In this document: piece after piece, positions 26,001 through 39,192 of the stretch | Numbering within the stretch: position 1 is the stretch's first letter | Layout of the letters: each line of letters begins with the position of its first letter | Assembly (NCBI GenBank): GCA_030765045.1 | Contig: CM060969.1 | Location: 53,760,716-53,824,715 of the forward strand | DNA length: 64,000 bases | Reading direction: 5' to 3' | Source of the DNA: Tenodera sinensis | Taxonomy: Eukaryota > Arthropoda > Insecta > Mantodea > Mantidae | Notes under the pieces: generated by a model | What the model saw: the letters and a program-made list of their open reading frames with translations, nothing else | Databases searched by the model: none | What the model was told of the DNA's origin: nothing | Program-made: the position numbers and the translations under genes

Positions 26001-26872
26001 ATGCAGGCTTTTCCCGCTTCCACAGATGCAGGTAGAGGAATATAGCTGCTTCCTCGAAGGGCATTGTACTTGTTAATTCGGAGTCGAACTCCATCAACTG
26101 CTAGCAAGGCCCAGTTGCTTCCTTTAAGCTGACATTCTTCCATTTCAGCACAAATCTTCTTAAATTTTGTTTCCAAGAGGACGTTCATATCAGTTTCTAA
26201 AAACACAGGTTGGTTACGTGTTTTAAATGTTCTGTCACACGTCTCTCCATGGACATTCACAAATTGACAGTCGACCATGATGTTAATTTTCACACTTTTA
26301 TGTATCGACAGTTCTTTCTTTATAGCTTGAATTATGCGATGTTTTGACTCCTCCAGGTAAGTTTTCATATCCTTGGAGGTATCACAGCGAATGCAATATG
26401 ATCTAAGACGCCCTTCAAATGATGTTTCATATTCAGTCATATCGCACCCATCCGTCATTCTCAAAAGTTGATGCTTGCTAGGCTCAGCCTTGATTTTCTT
26501 ACGAGATATAGTTTTTCCACACCTTTCTTCATGTACGTCTCTTCTATGCCCAGTATCGTAAACATTACCACAATGTTTACACTTGTAGACTCTACCGCAT
26601 ATCAACTCATGTCTCTTCTTATCATAGTTGCGTAGAAAGTCCTTATCACATTTGCTGCATCTATAATCTGGTATAGCGCTCAGAGACGATTCCATCACTC
26701 CTTCACTCAACATATTTATAATGTGCAGTGCAACATACATACATATATATATATATATCAATAAATGCCTATAACGCTTTACGCTTGCGTACCTTGATAA
26801 CTTATCAAAGCTATTGAACGATAATCTCACTAAGAGAAACTCGTCTACTCGACTCGAAGCAAAACCACACAC
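23037..26872 (-). pseudogene. Virus-like protein-primed family B DNA polymerase (Maverick/Polinton type), decayed
   Basis: Read on -, the likely start is near 26720. The N-terminus has Cys2His2-like fingers (CSKCDKDFLRNYDKKRH, CKHCGNVYDTGHRRDVH). It is followed by LLAVDGVRLRINKYNALRGS (about 26090), SINVFGLGEK, YVIYADFECI (exonuclease Asp/Glu, about 25450), VRDHDNVSGVYRGSLHNKC, NLSGYDSHFIF, GLFPYDYLTSW and YLISDVLLFADVFE. Polymerase motifs: A (YDDANNQYGW, about 24265), B (NAMFGKTMENIRNR, about 23820) and C (LLYTDTDSF, about 23560). Frame breaks lie near 25968, 25210, 24850, 24290 and 24100, with a TAA near 25835. In life such enzymes copy linear DNA from a protein primer. No capsid, ATPase or integrase gene accompanies it. 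Confidence 0.88.
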
Positions 26873-27130
26873 TGAAAGTTCAAGATAGATCGAGGTATAT
26901 TTATTCCACTAACCCGTACCTTATAAACTACTACGCGATTCAAGATTAAGTTTGTATTTTAAAATATATATATATCAGTAAACTACCCGAGTCAAGATTA
27001 ACTTGTTTCATTTTTATTTACCAGTTCAACGTTAACATGCATTTCCCCTCATTTTTAAAGTTTAAACATGGTAAATTATATATCAACCATTGTATTTAAA
27101 CAAATAAATGTTTATAATTTTATATACCTT
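26873..27130. other. AT-rich region upstream of the polymerase relic
   Basis: (AT)n patches at 26738-26760 and 26966-26976. No gene. Confidence 0.4.
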
Positions 27131-28290
27131 CATGCCGAACACACACGCACACATACTCACACGTAAACACAGACACCCTCACACACACACACACACACAC
27201 ACACACGCCCTCACACATACATGCACACACAAGCAAACACGTACACATGCAAACGCACATAAGCACACACACGCACAAAGATGTACAGCACACACACATA
27301 CACACATGCACGCGCACCCGCATGCAAATACTGTGAAAACTACTGCGAAACTTCATTTTCAGTAAAATTAAGTCAGTATAAGGATAATTTATACAAAGGT
27401 TTATTTTGCATCTATTAGGGCATTCTTCTACGGTTATAAGCGATTTTTAAAGTCATTTTAAAGAAAGAATCAAGTTTTGACTTTTTTCTCATTTTTTCAT
27501 AAGTTGGATGCATAATTACTTTTATAATCACACTTAGACATACACATACACACACGCACATACACACACGCACACACATGCACACACACGCGAACACCTT
27601 CATATGCAAACATACACACGCACAAATATGCATAGCACACACACGCACAAACATGCACGCACACACACACGCACACACATAAACGCACACTCACACGCAT
27701 ACATGCACACATGCACACACACGCAAACAGACATACACGCACACACACGCATACAGGCACAGCCACACACACACATACATACACACGCCTACACTCTCAC
27801 ACACACACACCCACACCTACACACATACACTCATATACATACACACGCCCACACACACACACACTCACACACACACCTACACACATACACTCATACACAT
27901 GCCCACATACACACATGAATGCATACATACGCAAACAGGCATACACACATACACGCGCACACACTCATACACATGCACACAAACACACACGCACACATGG
28001 ACCTTTTTTCTAAAAATACCTTTTAGGGATTCAGGGGGTCTCAAAACATATATTTCCGGTGAAATCTTTACATCGAGTTTTTGGGTGGAATACAATACTT
28101 ACCCTTCTACTTTTATAATCACACTTAGACATACACATACACGCACACACACACGCAAACACGCACACATGCAAACACAGTCAGGCACACACACGCACAA
28201 AGATGTATAGCTCACCCACATACACATACACACATGCAGGCAAACACACACACATACACATACACGCACACCCACACACACACACATAAC
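27131..28290. repeat. CA-rich microsatellite blocks with two embedded R copies
   Basis: (CA)n-type blocks cover about 27131-27330, 27537-28000 and 28122-28290. Between them, on -, lie parts of repeat R: 28010-28110 (GTATTCCACCCAAAAACTCG, TTTTGAGACCCCCTGAATCC) and a more diverged segment at 27415-27535. Both junctions share the word CTTTTATAATCACACTTAGACATACACATAC in part, near 27520 and 28110. In R the GT tract is internal, so these blocks are expansions of R cores. Confidence 0.75.
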
Positions 28291-28405
28291 GTACAGGATT
28301 CGCTCCGCAAACCTACAAACAAAGTAAAACACATCATAATACCTCATACATAGAGAAAACGGAGTTCTTTCCACATTCCAAGAAGTTATTTGGCGTAAGA
28401 GTAAA
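28291..28405. other. Short spacer
   Basis: Nothing recognisable between the CA block and the inverted-repeat arm. Confidence 0.4.
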
Positions 28406-28682
28406 CTCAGCCTATCATGAAGCGGCTAGAATAGTTCTCAGATTACATTAAATAACGTCAGATTCGTCTAAAATGCTCTGAAAAATGTTTAAACTGGTCG
28501 TAAAAGTCAACGAGCGGGTCTAAACAGACGTCAAAACACCCTGAAAATCTGGAAAATATATAATATATCGTCAAAATAACTCTCAAAATTGCCTGTAAGT
28601 TCTGTAAAATCATTCGTAAAAGCGTTCTGCTCAGCCTAAAGCAACTAAGATATTTGTTAACGGTCTAAAAAATCGTCAAAAT
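28406..28682 (-). repeat. Right arm of an inverted repeat pair
   Basis: Reverse complement of 21903-22206: begins TCAGCCTATCATGAAGCGGC and ends near GTTAACGGTCTAAAA. The similar A-rich texture continues outward to about 28950, whereas the left arm continues inward, so the two arms are offset windows of one longer repeat. Confidence 0.8.
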
Positions 28683-29051
28683 ACCTTGAAACTTCTGGAA
28701 AATCGATCAAATAGCCTACATTATCTTCAAAATTTTCTGAAAAGTTCTAAAATGTGTTGTAAAAGCGCCCTGAATATATTAAAAGCGACTAAAAGATCTA
28801 ATAGAGGGTGCACAATAGTACCCAAATGAGGTGAAACGTCTCAAAAATGTATGAAAATGACTGAATAACTCTGAATTTACTAAAAGTGCTTAAAAAGATC
28901 TAACAGAGGAGTCAAAATAGTATCAAAATGTTTATGAAATTCCTAAAAGTATGCAAGCCTGGGATTCTGAATACCTTCTAAATCCCAAATTCGCTGGAAA
29001 TCCTCTACAAGCAACATATAAATACCTGAGGTTATATCTGTGGAACAGAAT

Positions 29052-30083
<1,032 letters not shown>

Positions 30084-30330
30084 GATCTAAGCTACCTTAG
30101 GTTAGGCTAGGTCAGGTTAGATTAGGCTAGGTTAGACGAGTAGAAGTATGGGGCTTAGGTAAGGTTAAAATATCCTAATAAATAGGAAGGTTTATGCTCC
30201 CCTTAGGTTAAGTAAGGCTAGGTTAGCTTACCCGAGTAGTAGTATGAGGATTAGGTTATGTTAAATTATGAAAGACCGAGTAAAAAGAGTAGGAGCTGGG
30301 TTAGGTTAGGTTAGCGCAGCGATGAGGGGG
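30084..30330 (+). repeat. TTAGG/GGTTA-rich degenerate tract
   Basis: Frequent TTAGGTTAGG, GGCTAGG and GGTTAGGTTAGG words. These look like interspersed insect telomere-type or related satellite sequence, too degenerate to be an active telomere array. Confidence 0.6.
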
Positions 30331-31368
30331 GGGGGGAGGTGTCAGTATGCTGAGAGTAATATATTGGATCAAATTAGAAAGCTCTTGCGTTAGGATGTAT
30401 ACATTAGATATAGCCAACAAAATACTCATCTATTACAAAGGTACATAAACACGTGTGTGCTCTATTTGTCTTAGAAATTGATCCCATTATCACTAGAACA
30501 CCTACAATGTTTGCTTCCAGAACCACCTCACCTAGTAATCCTTAGATTACGCATGGCGGCCATCTTGCGCATTTGGGTGTGCGTCAGCCTTCCCTTAACC
30601 TCCCTACTAACGGGTAAATGCTTTTAAGTTCCAGGTTTTACACTTTAACCAACTATAAGGTAAATTAATTTCCATTGATTGAAATTCTGGCTAAGGATTT
30701 GAGCTTTTCATCGCGACTCTATCTTTCTAGTCTTTACCCTGTACACGGGAAGTGTGAAAGAATAATTTAATTTCCTTTACTTTATGATTTTTACATAAAA
30801 ACAGTTTGTTACAGCCTGATTTGTTTCGGATGGTATTTCAGTGAATTAATACGAATATTCCCATAAATTAATTTCCGATATATCCGTTATTACTGCTTCG
30901 AACTGTTCAGTGCTTTATCATTCCTGAAGTCCTGTCGAATTTCAGTTGTTTTTGGGATTGCCAGAAAAGACTGTGAAGTTTGGACTGCAACAGAAGCGTT
31001 CAGTTCTTAAACATTTGAGTATTGCGTTGTCTTTGTATATGCGAGATAACGAAATCTACAATGTAGCTATGGCTTATCTACGAAGGTTTATCTCTATTAG
31101 ATAAAGTGGATAAACAAATAAGCTTTCGTAAGAAATATTTGTATACGCTCTAACAAACGATAGTGTTAATGTGCTTAAAACTGAGGAGGTGTGGCTTCAC
31201 ACATTTCACACATTTTTTGGAAACATATGAAAACGATTGCAACTTTGTTTTGAGCAAAGTAGAATATATAATCCACAAAAATAATTCATTTGCGAGCAGC
31301 CATTGCACTGATATCTCTGCGTTACCAGAGTCGCGAAAACTTAAATTAACGTAACCATACAAGTCACA
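30331..31368. other. Gene-free stretch
   Basis: No recognisable gene. Short frames at 31150-31362 overlap on both strands and lack motifs. Confidence 0.4.
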
Positions 31369-31376
31369 GCATTACC

Positions 31377-31406
31377 ATAGTGGATAGAAGAGAAAGTGTG
31401 AGCTCT
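31377..31406 (+). repeat. P element left terminal inverted repeat
   Basis: Begins ATAGTGGATAGAAGAG and pairs with 36488-36517. Immediately preceded by the target duplication GCATTACC. Confidence 0.92.
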
Positions 31407-32097
31407 CCCGCTAGTTTACTGCATGATCCGTGGTCCCGTGGCAGCTGACCGAAACTGCGGCGTGGCGATCGCAGTCGCCTCAAAATGCGGCCGAACTGCC
31501 TAGTATGTGATTCGGAAGTACAGACAATTTTATACGTATGCGTTGTGTGTTGTGAGTAATTAGGTACATAACTTGTGAAATTCCTTCTAAGTTTGTGCAT
31601 AAATGTGTGTGTTCTTCAAAACGTAAGTTTCAAGCAACATCAATAATTGATTAAAAATGCCAACTTGTTTTGTACCCGGGTGTCGTTCAGGATGCAGAAA
31701 CTGTTCAGAAGCTAGACATTTTTTTTACTCCTCCTAAAGATAAAAATCTGTTTTACAAATGGGAAAAGTCTATTCCCAGGAAAGACACTACATTATCTGT
31801 TAAATCTAGTATTTGTGACACACATTTTCCAGAGGACTTCTTATTGAAAATTGATTCATTCGTTGTGCATGGAAAAGTAGCTGAAATCCCTAGAATTAAA
31901 TGGCGGTTAAAGCCAAGGGCAATTCCCTGTATATTTTCTAATTTACCCAGGTACTTAACTATAATGCATAAATCCCGAAAATCTCCACAAAACAGAGACA
32001 AAAAATTACTGGGAAAGCAATATTCAACAATCAGTAAATTACCAGATGCAGGATCCAGTCAACCAGTTCTTATTTCAAACCGTCCTTCAACAATGAG

Positions 32098-33275
32098 GAT
32101 GCATAAATCCCGAAAATCTCCACAAAACACAGACAAAAAATTACTGGAAAAGCAATATTCAACAATCAGTAAATTACCATATGTAGGATCCAGTCAACCA
32201 GTTCTTATTTCAAACGCACCGTCCTTCAACAATGAGGAATTCAGAGAAAAGAGTTCTAATTCCTCCAAGGCCACAAACACAGGTGTCAATAATGAAATTG
32301 CTACACTGAAGAAAAGAATTAGAAACCTCAATAGAAATTTAGTTAGAACTAAAATCCTGCTATCTAAAGAGAGGGCTAAATTAAAAATAGTAGAAAAGAA
32401 ATTTGCTACATTGGCTATATTCAACATGTTCTGAATTGTACAAATTTATTTATGTTTTACAATTTACATTGTAGTGCTTTTTTTTTAAGAACCCACCGTC
32501 CTTCAACAATGAGGAATTCACAGAAAAGAGTTCTAATTCCTCCAAGGGGATGCGTTATACCATGAATTTCTATTTGAAAGCTTGCTATTTAAAATTAAAG
32601 GCCCTAAAGGTTATAGACATTGCTTAACCCATGAATTGCTGCCCCTGCCTTCTAAAGCCCATTTAAGGAAATTACTTAACCCTTTCAGTCCCGGTGTCCA
32701 TTATAATGTACATAGGCATTTTTTGCCTACTTCTAATACTTTTAACGGTTTTTTCTGTTATATTCTTGTTATACTGTTCGTCATCAATTAAACCTATGTA
32801 AAAACATGTTCTGAATTGTACAAAATTATTTATTTTTACAATTTACATTGTAGTGTTTTTTTTCTAAAGAAAAGAAGCAAAATCCATGCAACCGCAGTCA
32901 AATCATACCCCGTCATCATCCACGCGTGCCATCACACCGATTACTTTACGTGGGCCCTCCCCGTCCTTTACCACAGGCACATTTGACTGCGGTTGCCGAG
33001 ACTCGAACTCACGACCTCAGGCTTTGAGTGCATGGCCAGTGCACTACGTGTTGCCTTAGCGATCATGGCTATCCGAGCCAGCAAGCTGAAGGTGTCCCAG
33101 ACCGCCTAATCTAAACCGGTTTCAAATTAGAGGAAGAACGGCATAAGTAGCAAAATAATTCGGGTCTGAAAGGGTTAAAGGGATAAAGTGCACATATGGT
33201 ATAAATAGTAATGCTCTAAATACGATTTCTACGACATTCAGCCAAGAAGAAGATGAAAACAAGCGTCTTGGAGGA
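32098..33275 (+). repeat. Tandem duplication inside the P element, unit 1
   Basis: The unit starts GATGCATAAATCCCG, runs through the coiled-coil coding part, the LYHEFLFESLLFKIKGPKG-type coding part and a SINE-like insert, and ends GCGTCTTGGA. It repeats from 33276 with few differences. A third partial copy of the first 130 bases lies at 31966-32096. Unit 1 carries an extra copy of the ACCGTCCTTCAACAATGAGG segment at 32491-32545, in place of the 60 bases found at 33588-33680 of unit 2. Confidence 0.9.
32885..33122 (-). repeat. tRNA-like SINE copy in P-element unit 1
   Basis: Read on -, it has GGATAGCCATGATCGCTAAGG (A-box-like), a long-variable-arm spacer, and GAGTTCGAGTCTCGG (B-box-like), then a body ending GACTGCGGTTGC near 32890. 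The word GACTGCGGTTG also occurs inverted at both ends (32888-32903 and 32986-32997), giving a hairpin-like body. An identical arrangement lies in unit 2 (34020-34262), so it was present before the duplication. Confidence 0.55.
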
Positions 33276-34404
33276 TGCATAAATCCCGAAAATCTCCACA
33301 AAACAGAGACAAAGAATTACTGGAAAAGCAATATCAATATCAGTAAATTATTAGATGCAGGGTCCAGTCAACCAGTTCTTATTTCAAACGCACCGTCCTT
33401 CAACAATGAGGAATTCACAGAAAAGAGTTCTAATTCCTCCAAGGCCACAAACACAGGTGTCAATAATGAAATTGCTACACTGAAGAAAAGAATTAGAAAC
33501 CTCAATAGAAATTTAGTTAGAGCTAAAATCCTGCTATCTAAAGAGAGAGCTAAATTAAAAATAGTAGAAAAGAAATTTGCTACTACTTGTTGCGAACATA
33601 AACGCAATTAAAATTGTTTAAGTAAAAAACAAAAGCTGTTTCTAGATACATAGCTTAAAAAATGTCAGACGAGCTCGAAGGGGATGCGTTATACCATGAA
33701 TTTCTATTTGAAAGCTTGCTATTTAAAATTAAAGGCCCTAAAGGTTATAGACATTGCTTAACCCATGAATTGCTGCCCCTGCCTTCTAAAGCCCATTTAA
33801 GGAAATTACTTAACCCTTTCAGTCCCGGTGTCCATTATAATGTACATAGGCATTTTTTGCCTACTTCTAATACTTTTAACGGTTTTTTCTGTTATATTCT
33901 TGTTATACTGTTCGTCACCAATTAAACCTATGTAAAAACATGTTCTGAATTGTACAAAATTATTTATTTTTACAATTTACATTGTAGTGTTTTTTTTCTA
34001 ATGAAAAGAAGCAAAATCCATGCAACCGCAGTCAAATCATACCCCGTCATCATCCACGCGTGCCACCACACCAATTATTTTACGTGGGCCCTCCCCGTCC
34101 TTTACCACAGGCACATTGGACTGCGGTTGCCGAGACTCGAACTCACGACATCAGGCTTTGAGTGCATGGCCAGTGCACTACGTGTTGCCTTAGCGATCAT
34201 GGCTATCCGAGCCAGCAAGCTGAAGGTGTCCCAAACCGCCTAATCTAAACCGGTTTCAAATTAGAGGAAGAACGGCATAAGTAGCAAAATAATTCGGGTC
34301 TGAAAGGGTTAAAGGGATAAAGTGCACATATGGTATAAATAGTAATGCTCTAAATACGATTTCTACGACATTCAGCCAAGAAGAAGATGAAAACAAGCGT
34401 CCTG
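33276..34404 (+). repeat. Tandem duplication inside the P element, unit 2
   Basis: Second copy of the unit beginning at 32098. It keeps the ATGTCAGACGAGCTCGAAGG junction missing from unit 1, so unit 2 probably preserves the older arrangement. It ends at GCGTCCTGGA, where the transposase core continues. Confidence 0.9.
34020..34262 (-). repeat. tRNA-like SINE copy in P-element unit 2
   Basis: Near-identical to 32885-33122, with the same A-box-like and B-box-like words on -. It interrupts the transposase between LPSKAHLRKLL and the catalytic core. Confidence 0.55.
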
Positions 34405-36487
34405 GAGTTGTAATATTTGATGAAGTCAAATTAAGAGAAGAAGTTAGGTTCAATGCTAGCTCACTAAAAGTGGACGGATTCGTGAATCTAGGTGAACACA
34501 CTCTTGACAATCAGAAAAATTCTATGGACAACCATGCTTTAGTTTTTATGTTTGTTCCCTTATTACATAATTGGAGCCAACCAGTAGCGATTTACGCAAG
34601 TAGAAATGCTACACCCGGTGATATACTAGCTAAGCTCCTTATAGAAGTAATTTTCCAGTTAGAAAACTCAGGGACAAGAATTCTTGGTTTCACTAGTAAT
34701 GGAAGTCAATCAAACAAAAAACTATGGAAACATTTAGGAATAGGAGCAACATGTGAAAATGTACAATGTAGTATCCAGCACCCACTTGATGACAAAAGGA
34801 GTCTATGGGCTTTTTCAGATTGCGTCCACATAATAAAATGCATGAGAAATTATTTTCATGATAAGGTGGATGTCTTATATAGAAATAAGAGCATCCAATA
34901 TAATTTTTATAGATATATTTATGAAGCTGACACTTCTAAATTTGCTGGTCTTCAGAGTTTGCCCGAAATTGACCTCATCCCACATAGACTCCCCTCTTTT
35001 CAGAAAATGAATGTGAGACTGTGTTTTCAATTGTTCAGTAACTGCACTGCAAATGGCATTGACTTCTTCAGGAAAATTAATTTTTAAAAATTTAAGGGAA
35101 GCGAAAATACTGAACTATTCACCAGAGATGTAACTAATCTTGTAAATGCATTAAACTCCACAATTCCAATTAAAGCACTATAAAAACTCGCAATCTCTCA
35201 CAGTACTAAAAGATTTCTTTCGCATAATAACGTCTGAAAATAACACATTCTGCTCAACTAGGACAATGAAATCTCTTAGAGTCACCTTAAAAAGTACTTT
35301 GGAAATGTCCGAGTATTTATGGAATAGAGGATTTGCATACGTCTTAACAGCAAAATTCAATCAAGACCCTCTTGAACGGCACTTTGGAATTATGCGTTCT
35401 TTAAGCTGTGATGACCATCCTTCTACAGTCGACTTTTTACATTTACATATTCTACAGGCTGTGTATGTCCCTGTAAAACTTGCACTGTCAAATGCTGCTA
35501 ATTGTGAGAATAAAGTGGAGCCACCACTTACATCTTTTATGAATCAAATTCGTATATTGGCAAAACAAACTGAGCAAAAATACCGTGAGCTGTTGGATTT
35601 TGTTGGAAACAAAATAAAGAACAAAACTAGAATACTTGATTGGGAAAGTGAAGTTCCCAAACTCTATAACGACAATATTTCTAAAAGATGCTTAGTACAC
35701 AACTTAGGGGGTTATACAGTAAAAAAGATGCTCGAAAAACTTCGTTGTGAAACCTGTGCCTCTACTCTGTCCACCGATCTACCCTCTGACACATTAGCTT
35801 CCACTTTCACTACAATAAAAGACTATGGCACCCTAAAAAATTGTCGGTATTTAACCTACCCCTCTGAATGTGTGGTTAATATTCTTTTGCAAGTCGAGGC
35901 TATTTTAGAGCAGAAAATGTGCTCGTCTGAAAGTTTGTGGGGTGATATATTTTACGAGTGCTTAGATAACATAGACGAAATCATATTAGGACCCAGTGGA
36001 ATAGGATGTTGCGTGGAACACAAACTGGATCTAGTTGGAAACTTAACACTACATTACATGAAGTGTCGCTTCTTTTTTCGTACCAAGGAAATCAGTAGAG
36101 AAATGACGTCATCGAAGTCAGCAAAATCAACACGTAAACTCTTGAAGGTCTCCAACATCTAATTCCACGGTGAGTTTCGATAATTTATATACATAACATA
36201 CATAATTTGCATTATGGTTTAATTTTTCAGCGTAAATTCATGTAAGCAGATATTTCCCATTGTTCTTAATTAATTATAATACCCATTATTGTAAAATAGC
36301 ATCCTATATTATGTGTCAAGGAAAGACGATGTTTCAAAACAGTATTTCAAATATTTCTGCTTACAATTTTAGGTATTTAAAATGCTAATTGATAATATGA
36401 AACCCATTTTCACCATGCATTTGTGAACTAAAGTGAAGCGACCGCGACACCAGTGCCATCTTGCGAGCGAACCATAGTAACTCCCAA

Positions 36488-36517
36488 AGAGCTCACACTA
36501 TCTCTTCTATCCGCTAT
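36488..36517 (-). repeat. P element right terminal inverted repeat
   Basis: Inverted match of 31377-31406, followed one base later by the target duplication GCATTACC (36519-36526). Confidence 0.92.
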
Positions 36518-36526
36518 TGCATTACC

Positions 36527-38284
36527 GAAAGGGCTCCCTATGAGAGAGTGAAGACGTTTCAGGTAAGGTACACACGAACGTACCCGAACTATGACGAAGT
36601 TAACGATATCATTAGCGATGTTTCGTTAACGTAAACTTTACTGCACCCGAGAAAATATTTTCAGGCTCAACATTGACACTGCAATACTGTTAATTAATTT
36701 GTTGTGGTAATCGACTTTGTTCAGCTGCTTTCTGAATTGACCCGTCATGCAAATGTCAACAGGTTAAATTCAACTTATTTATATAAACTGTTGACAAATG
36801 GGGATCCGTTTTATGGAGTACACGACAAAGTAGATTTCTGCTTATTCACGAAGCTGACCTAGAAACTTTTAATACAGCTCATTGAAACTAAAAAAATTCC
36901 CCCTTAAAACTTACACTGATTACGCTCACCTTCATAACATGTGACTTTTAACTTCTACAATTGGGCTTTAAATTTCATTAATTTCCTATTGGTTACTGCG
37001 TAAATGTATTTTAGTTACGTCAGCTTAATTAGTGCATAGGAGCATTGAAATTACGCTTATTTCAGCATTCCAGCATTTTCAGCATTCGAGAGAAGGTCGT
37101 ACAGGTTCTCCTGTACGGTATGTTTATCTGTACAGCACCTAGCCGCTTATTGCGACTTTATCTGTGCGGTATAGAAGGTGGTCCAAATTGTTTCCAAGCT
37201 TTTGTGTTTGTGGGCAATGATTTCTTCCTGCATACCTAAGTTTGGACGCAGGAAGGGGCCAGGAATAGGTGTTGGGGTAAGTATGTGCTAGATGATGGGA
37301 GTGGCATTAAATTACGTTTATGCTCGGCCATACCCAAATTTATTAATTATAAGTCTGATAGCGATCCTTTAATGTACCTCCTTAAGTTGAAACTTTCATA
37401 AAAGGACTGGTCTTCATCCAATCGGACAGTTCAATTTTCATTAAAGAGCAGATTTTCCACCAATCAGAGAATTCCAATGCAGCAATGGCAAAGCGCAATA
37501 TAGATTAATTCTCGAAACGCAACTAGTGCGAGTTTAGAGAAGGCTAAAATGTCGAGCACTAAGTAAGATCCAACTTACACAAAGCACACAAATTAACCTC
37601 AATACAGCATTAGCTGCCAAGAATATTGCACTAAGCACAGTCCCGCAAATTAATTTAATTAATTTTACAATAAATAACTTATGAAATAAATTTTCGTCTA
37701 AACTCGAATATATTCAATTTGCCTTCTATTTTACAATATTACGTAACATTACAAGGCTATCATTTTCATCATGCAGCTGTGATGTGTTGAAAACGAGTCG
37801 ATCGTTTAGCGCCTGCGCAGAACTCCAAATATCAGCTGATGCAATATGTAGGGCATTGTCCCTGGTGAGTGCATAGCATTTTACAATATTTCAACTATAA
37901 AATTAGGTACTTGGTCGAGTATAAATTGCCGTATGAAACTTAACTATAATAATAATAGTTAAGACGCTCGCTTCGCTCGTTTCTTAATATATACTCGTGA
38001 CTTAATTATAGTCTCGTTGCATAATGTACTATTTTGGAACTTTCCTGTGTCACTTAAACGGTTTTCGCGTTTCCAAATCTGGGGCAACACTGATAACCGG
38101 AAGTACCAAAACGTAACTTCAATAACAAAAGAAGAAGTACGGTTGCGCTACATCCCTCTGAGCGTTTCTTTTCATCATAGTGTGGTTTTACACACTATAT
38201 TCTAAATTTAACCTTATTGTCGTACAATGTACCTGGGGCACATTTTCCTTAATACCTACGTTTAATAATGCCTATACATATACC
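36527..38284. other. Gene-free stretch
   Basis: AT-rich, short frames only. Nothing recognisable. Confidence 0.4.
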
Positions 38285-38580
<296 letters not shown>

Positions 38581-38599
38581 TGTTAGAGAAGCTCCTGAA

Positions 38600-39188
38600 T
38601 AAAGCCAAATTTGGCGCAGGGATATAAAAAAATCAGTTTTCATAGTATGCTTTGAATTTTATCGTTACAGACATGTGTTTTAAATATTTGGAAAATATTA
38701 AACTGGCAGTTACGCCATTGTTCTTTACAGCCATCGGTGAATAATAAAGAGAAAAGGAAACAAGAAAACAGCAAACAAAAGTTTCACACTATAAAACTGC
38801 CAAAGCTTACAGAAAGAATAATATAAAATATGGCGTATTTCTGTACAACAATTTTTTTTCGCCAAATAATTCGATTCGCAATTCATGTCATTCCATATGA
38901 TCCTATCTGAAGTGTAATTTATGTTTGGTTGTCAAACTCTTGTTACTTGGCTGGCGTTCCCGTTATAATTTATAGTCGGAGAGAGGAAGAGCATTTACTG
39001 GTCATGTGCGTACAATAAATATTTGCAACATTCCAAAACTCGCCAGAGCAGACAAAACAGAAGATATACATGCACTCCCGTGTCGTCCGCCGTTAAAAAT
39101 GGCGAGAAATTCCACAGCACCTAATTTAGATACGTACACTTTTTTAAAGGGGTCGAGTAAAAAATGCATTTCCTCTTGGACTAATTAC
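38600..39188. other. Gene-free stretch
   Basis: No motif or repeat recognised up to the LTR element. Confidence 0.4.
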
Positions 39189-39192
39189 GACT

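Larger units (their letters stand above)
31657..36162 (+). pseudogene. P-type (THAP9-like) transposase, broken
   Basis: ATG 31657 opens MPTCFVPGCRSG, the first Cys pair of a THAP zinc finger. An 8-T run (31719-31726) shifts the frame, and 31670-32434 continues with FFTPPKDK, FYKWEKSIPR, SSICDTHF (second Cys/His pair) and RAIPCIF (AVPTIF-like THAP end). A leucine-zipper-like coiled coil follows (about 32290-32400). The RNase-H-like core resumes at about 34390: VVIFDEVKLREEV (first acidic site), then GFTSNGSQSNKKLW, HIIKCMRNYF and finally QDPLERHFGIMRS (about 35370, acidic residue of the C-terminal part). TSNG stands where the family normally has Asp-Gly, a probable loss of a catalytic Asp. Stops and frame changes near 35085 and 35190 complete the inactivation. 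Confidence 0.9.
31377..36518 (+). mobile_element. Complete P element with TIRs and target duplication (inactive)
   Basis: A 5142-bp element flanked by the 8-base duplication GCATTACC (31369-31376 and 36519-36526). Terminal inverted repeats of about 30 bases lie at 31377-31406 and 36488-36517, with two or three mismatches. The core word GTGAGCTCT reads inward on both sides. It encodes a THAP-domain transposase (31657-36162) now broken by indels. The 8-bp duplication and about 31-bp inverted repeats fit the P superfamily. The internal region 32098-34404 is a tandem duplication. Confidence 0.92.

Noticed and set aside
27108..28374. His/Thr-rich and Cys/Val-rich frames
   Set aside because: Products of CA-rich microsatellite blocks on either strand.
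30084..30330. Telomere array
   Set aside because: TTAGG-like words are degenerate and embedded in unique sequence; not a tandem telomere.
31657..32434. Host THAP-domain gene
   Set aside because: It lies between P-element terminal repeats and continues into a P transposase core, so it belongs to the transposon.
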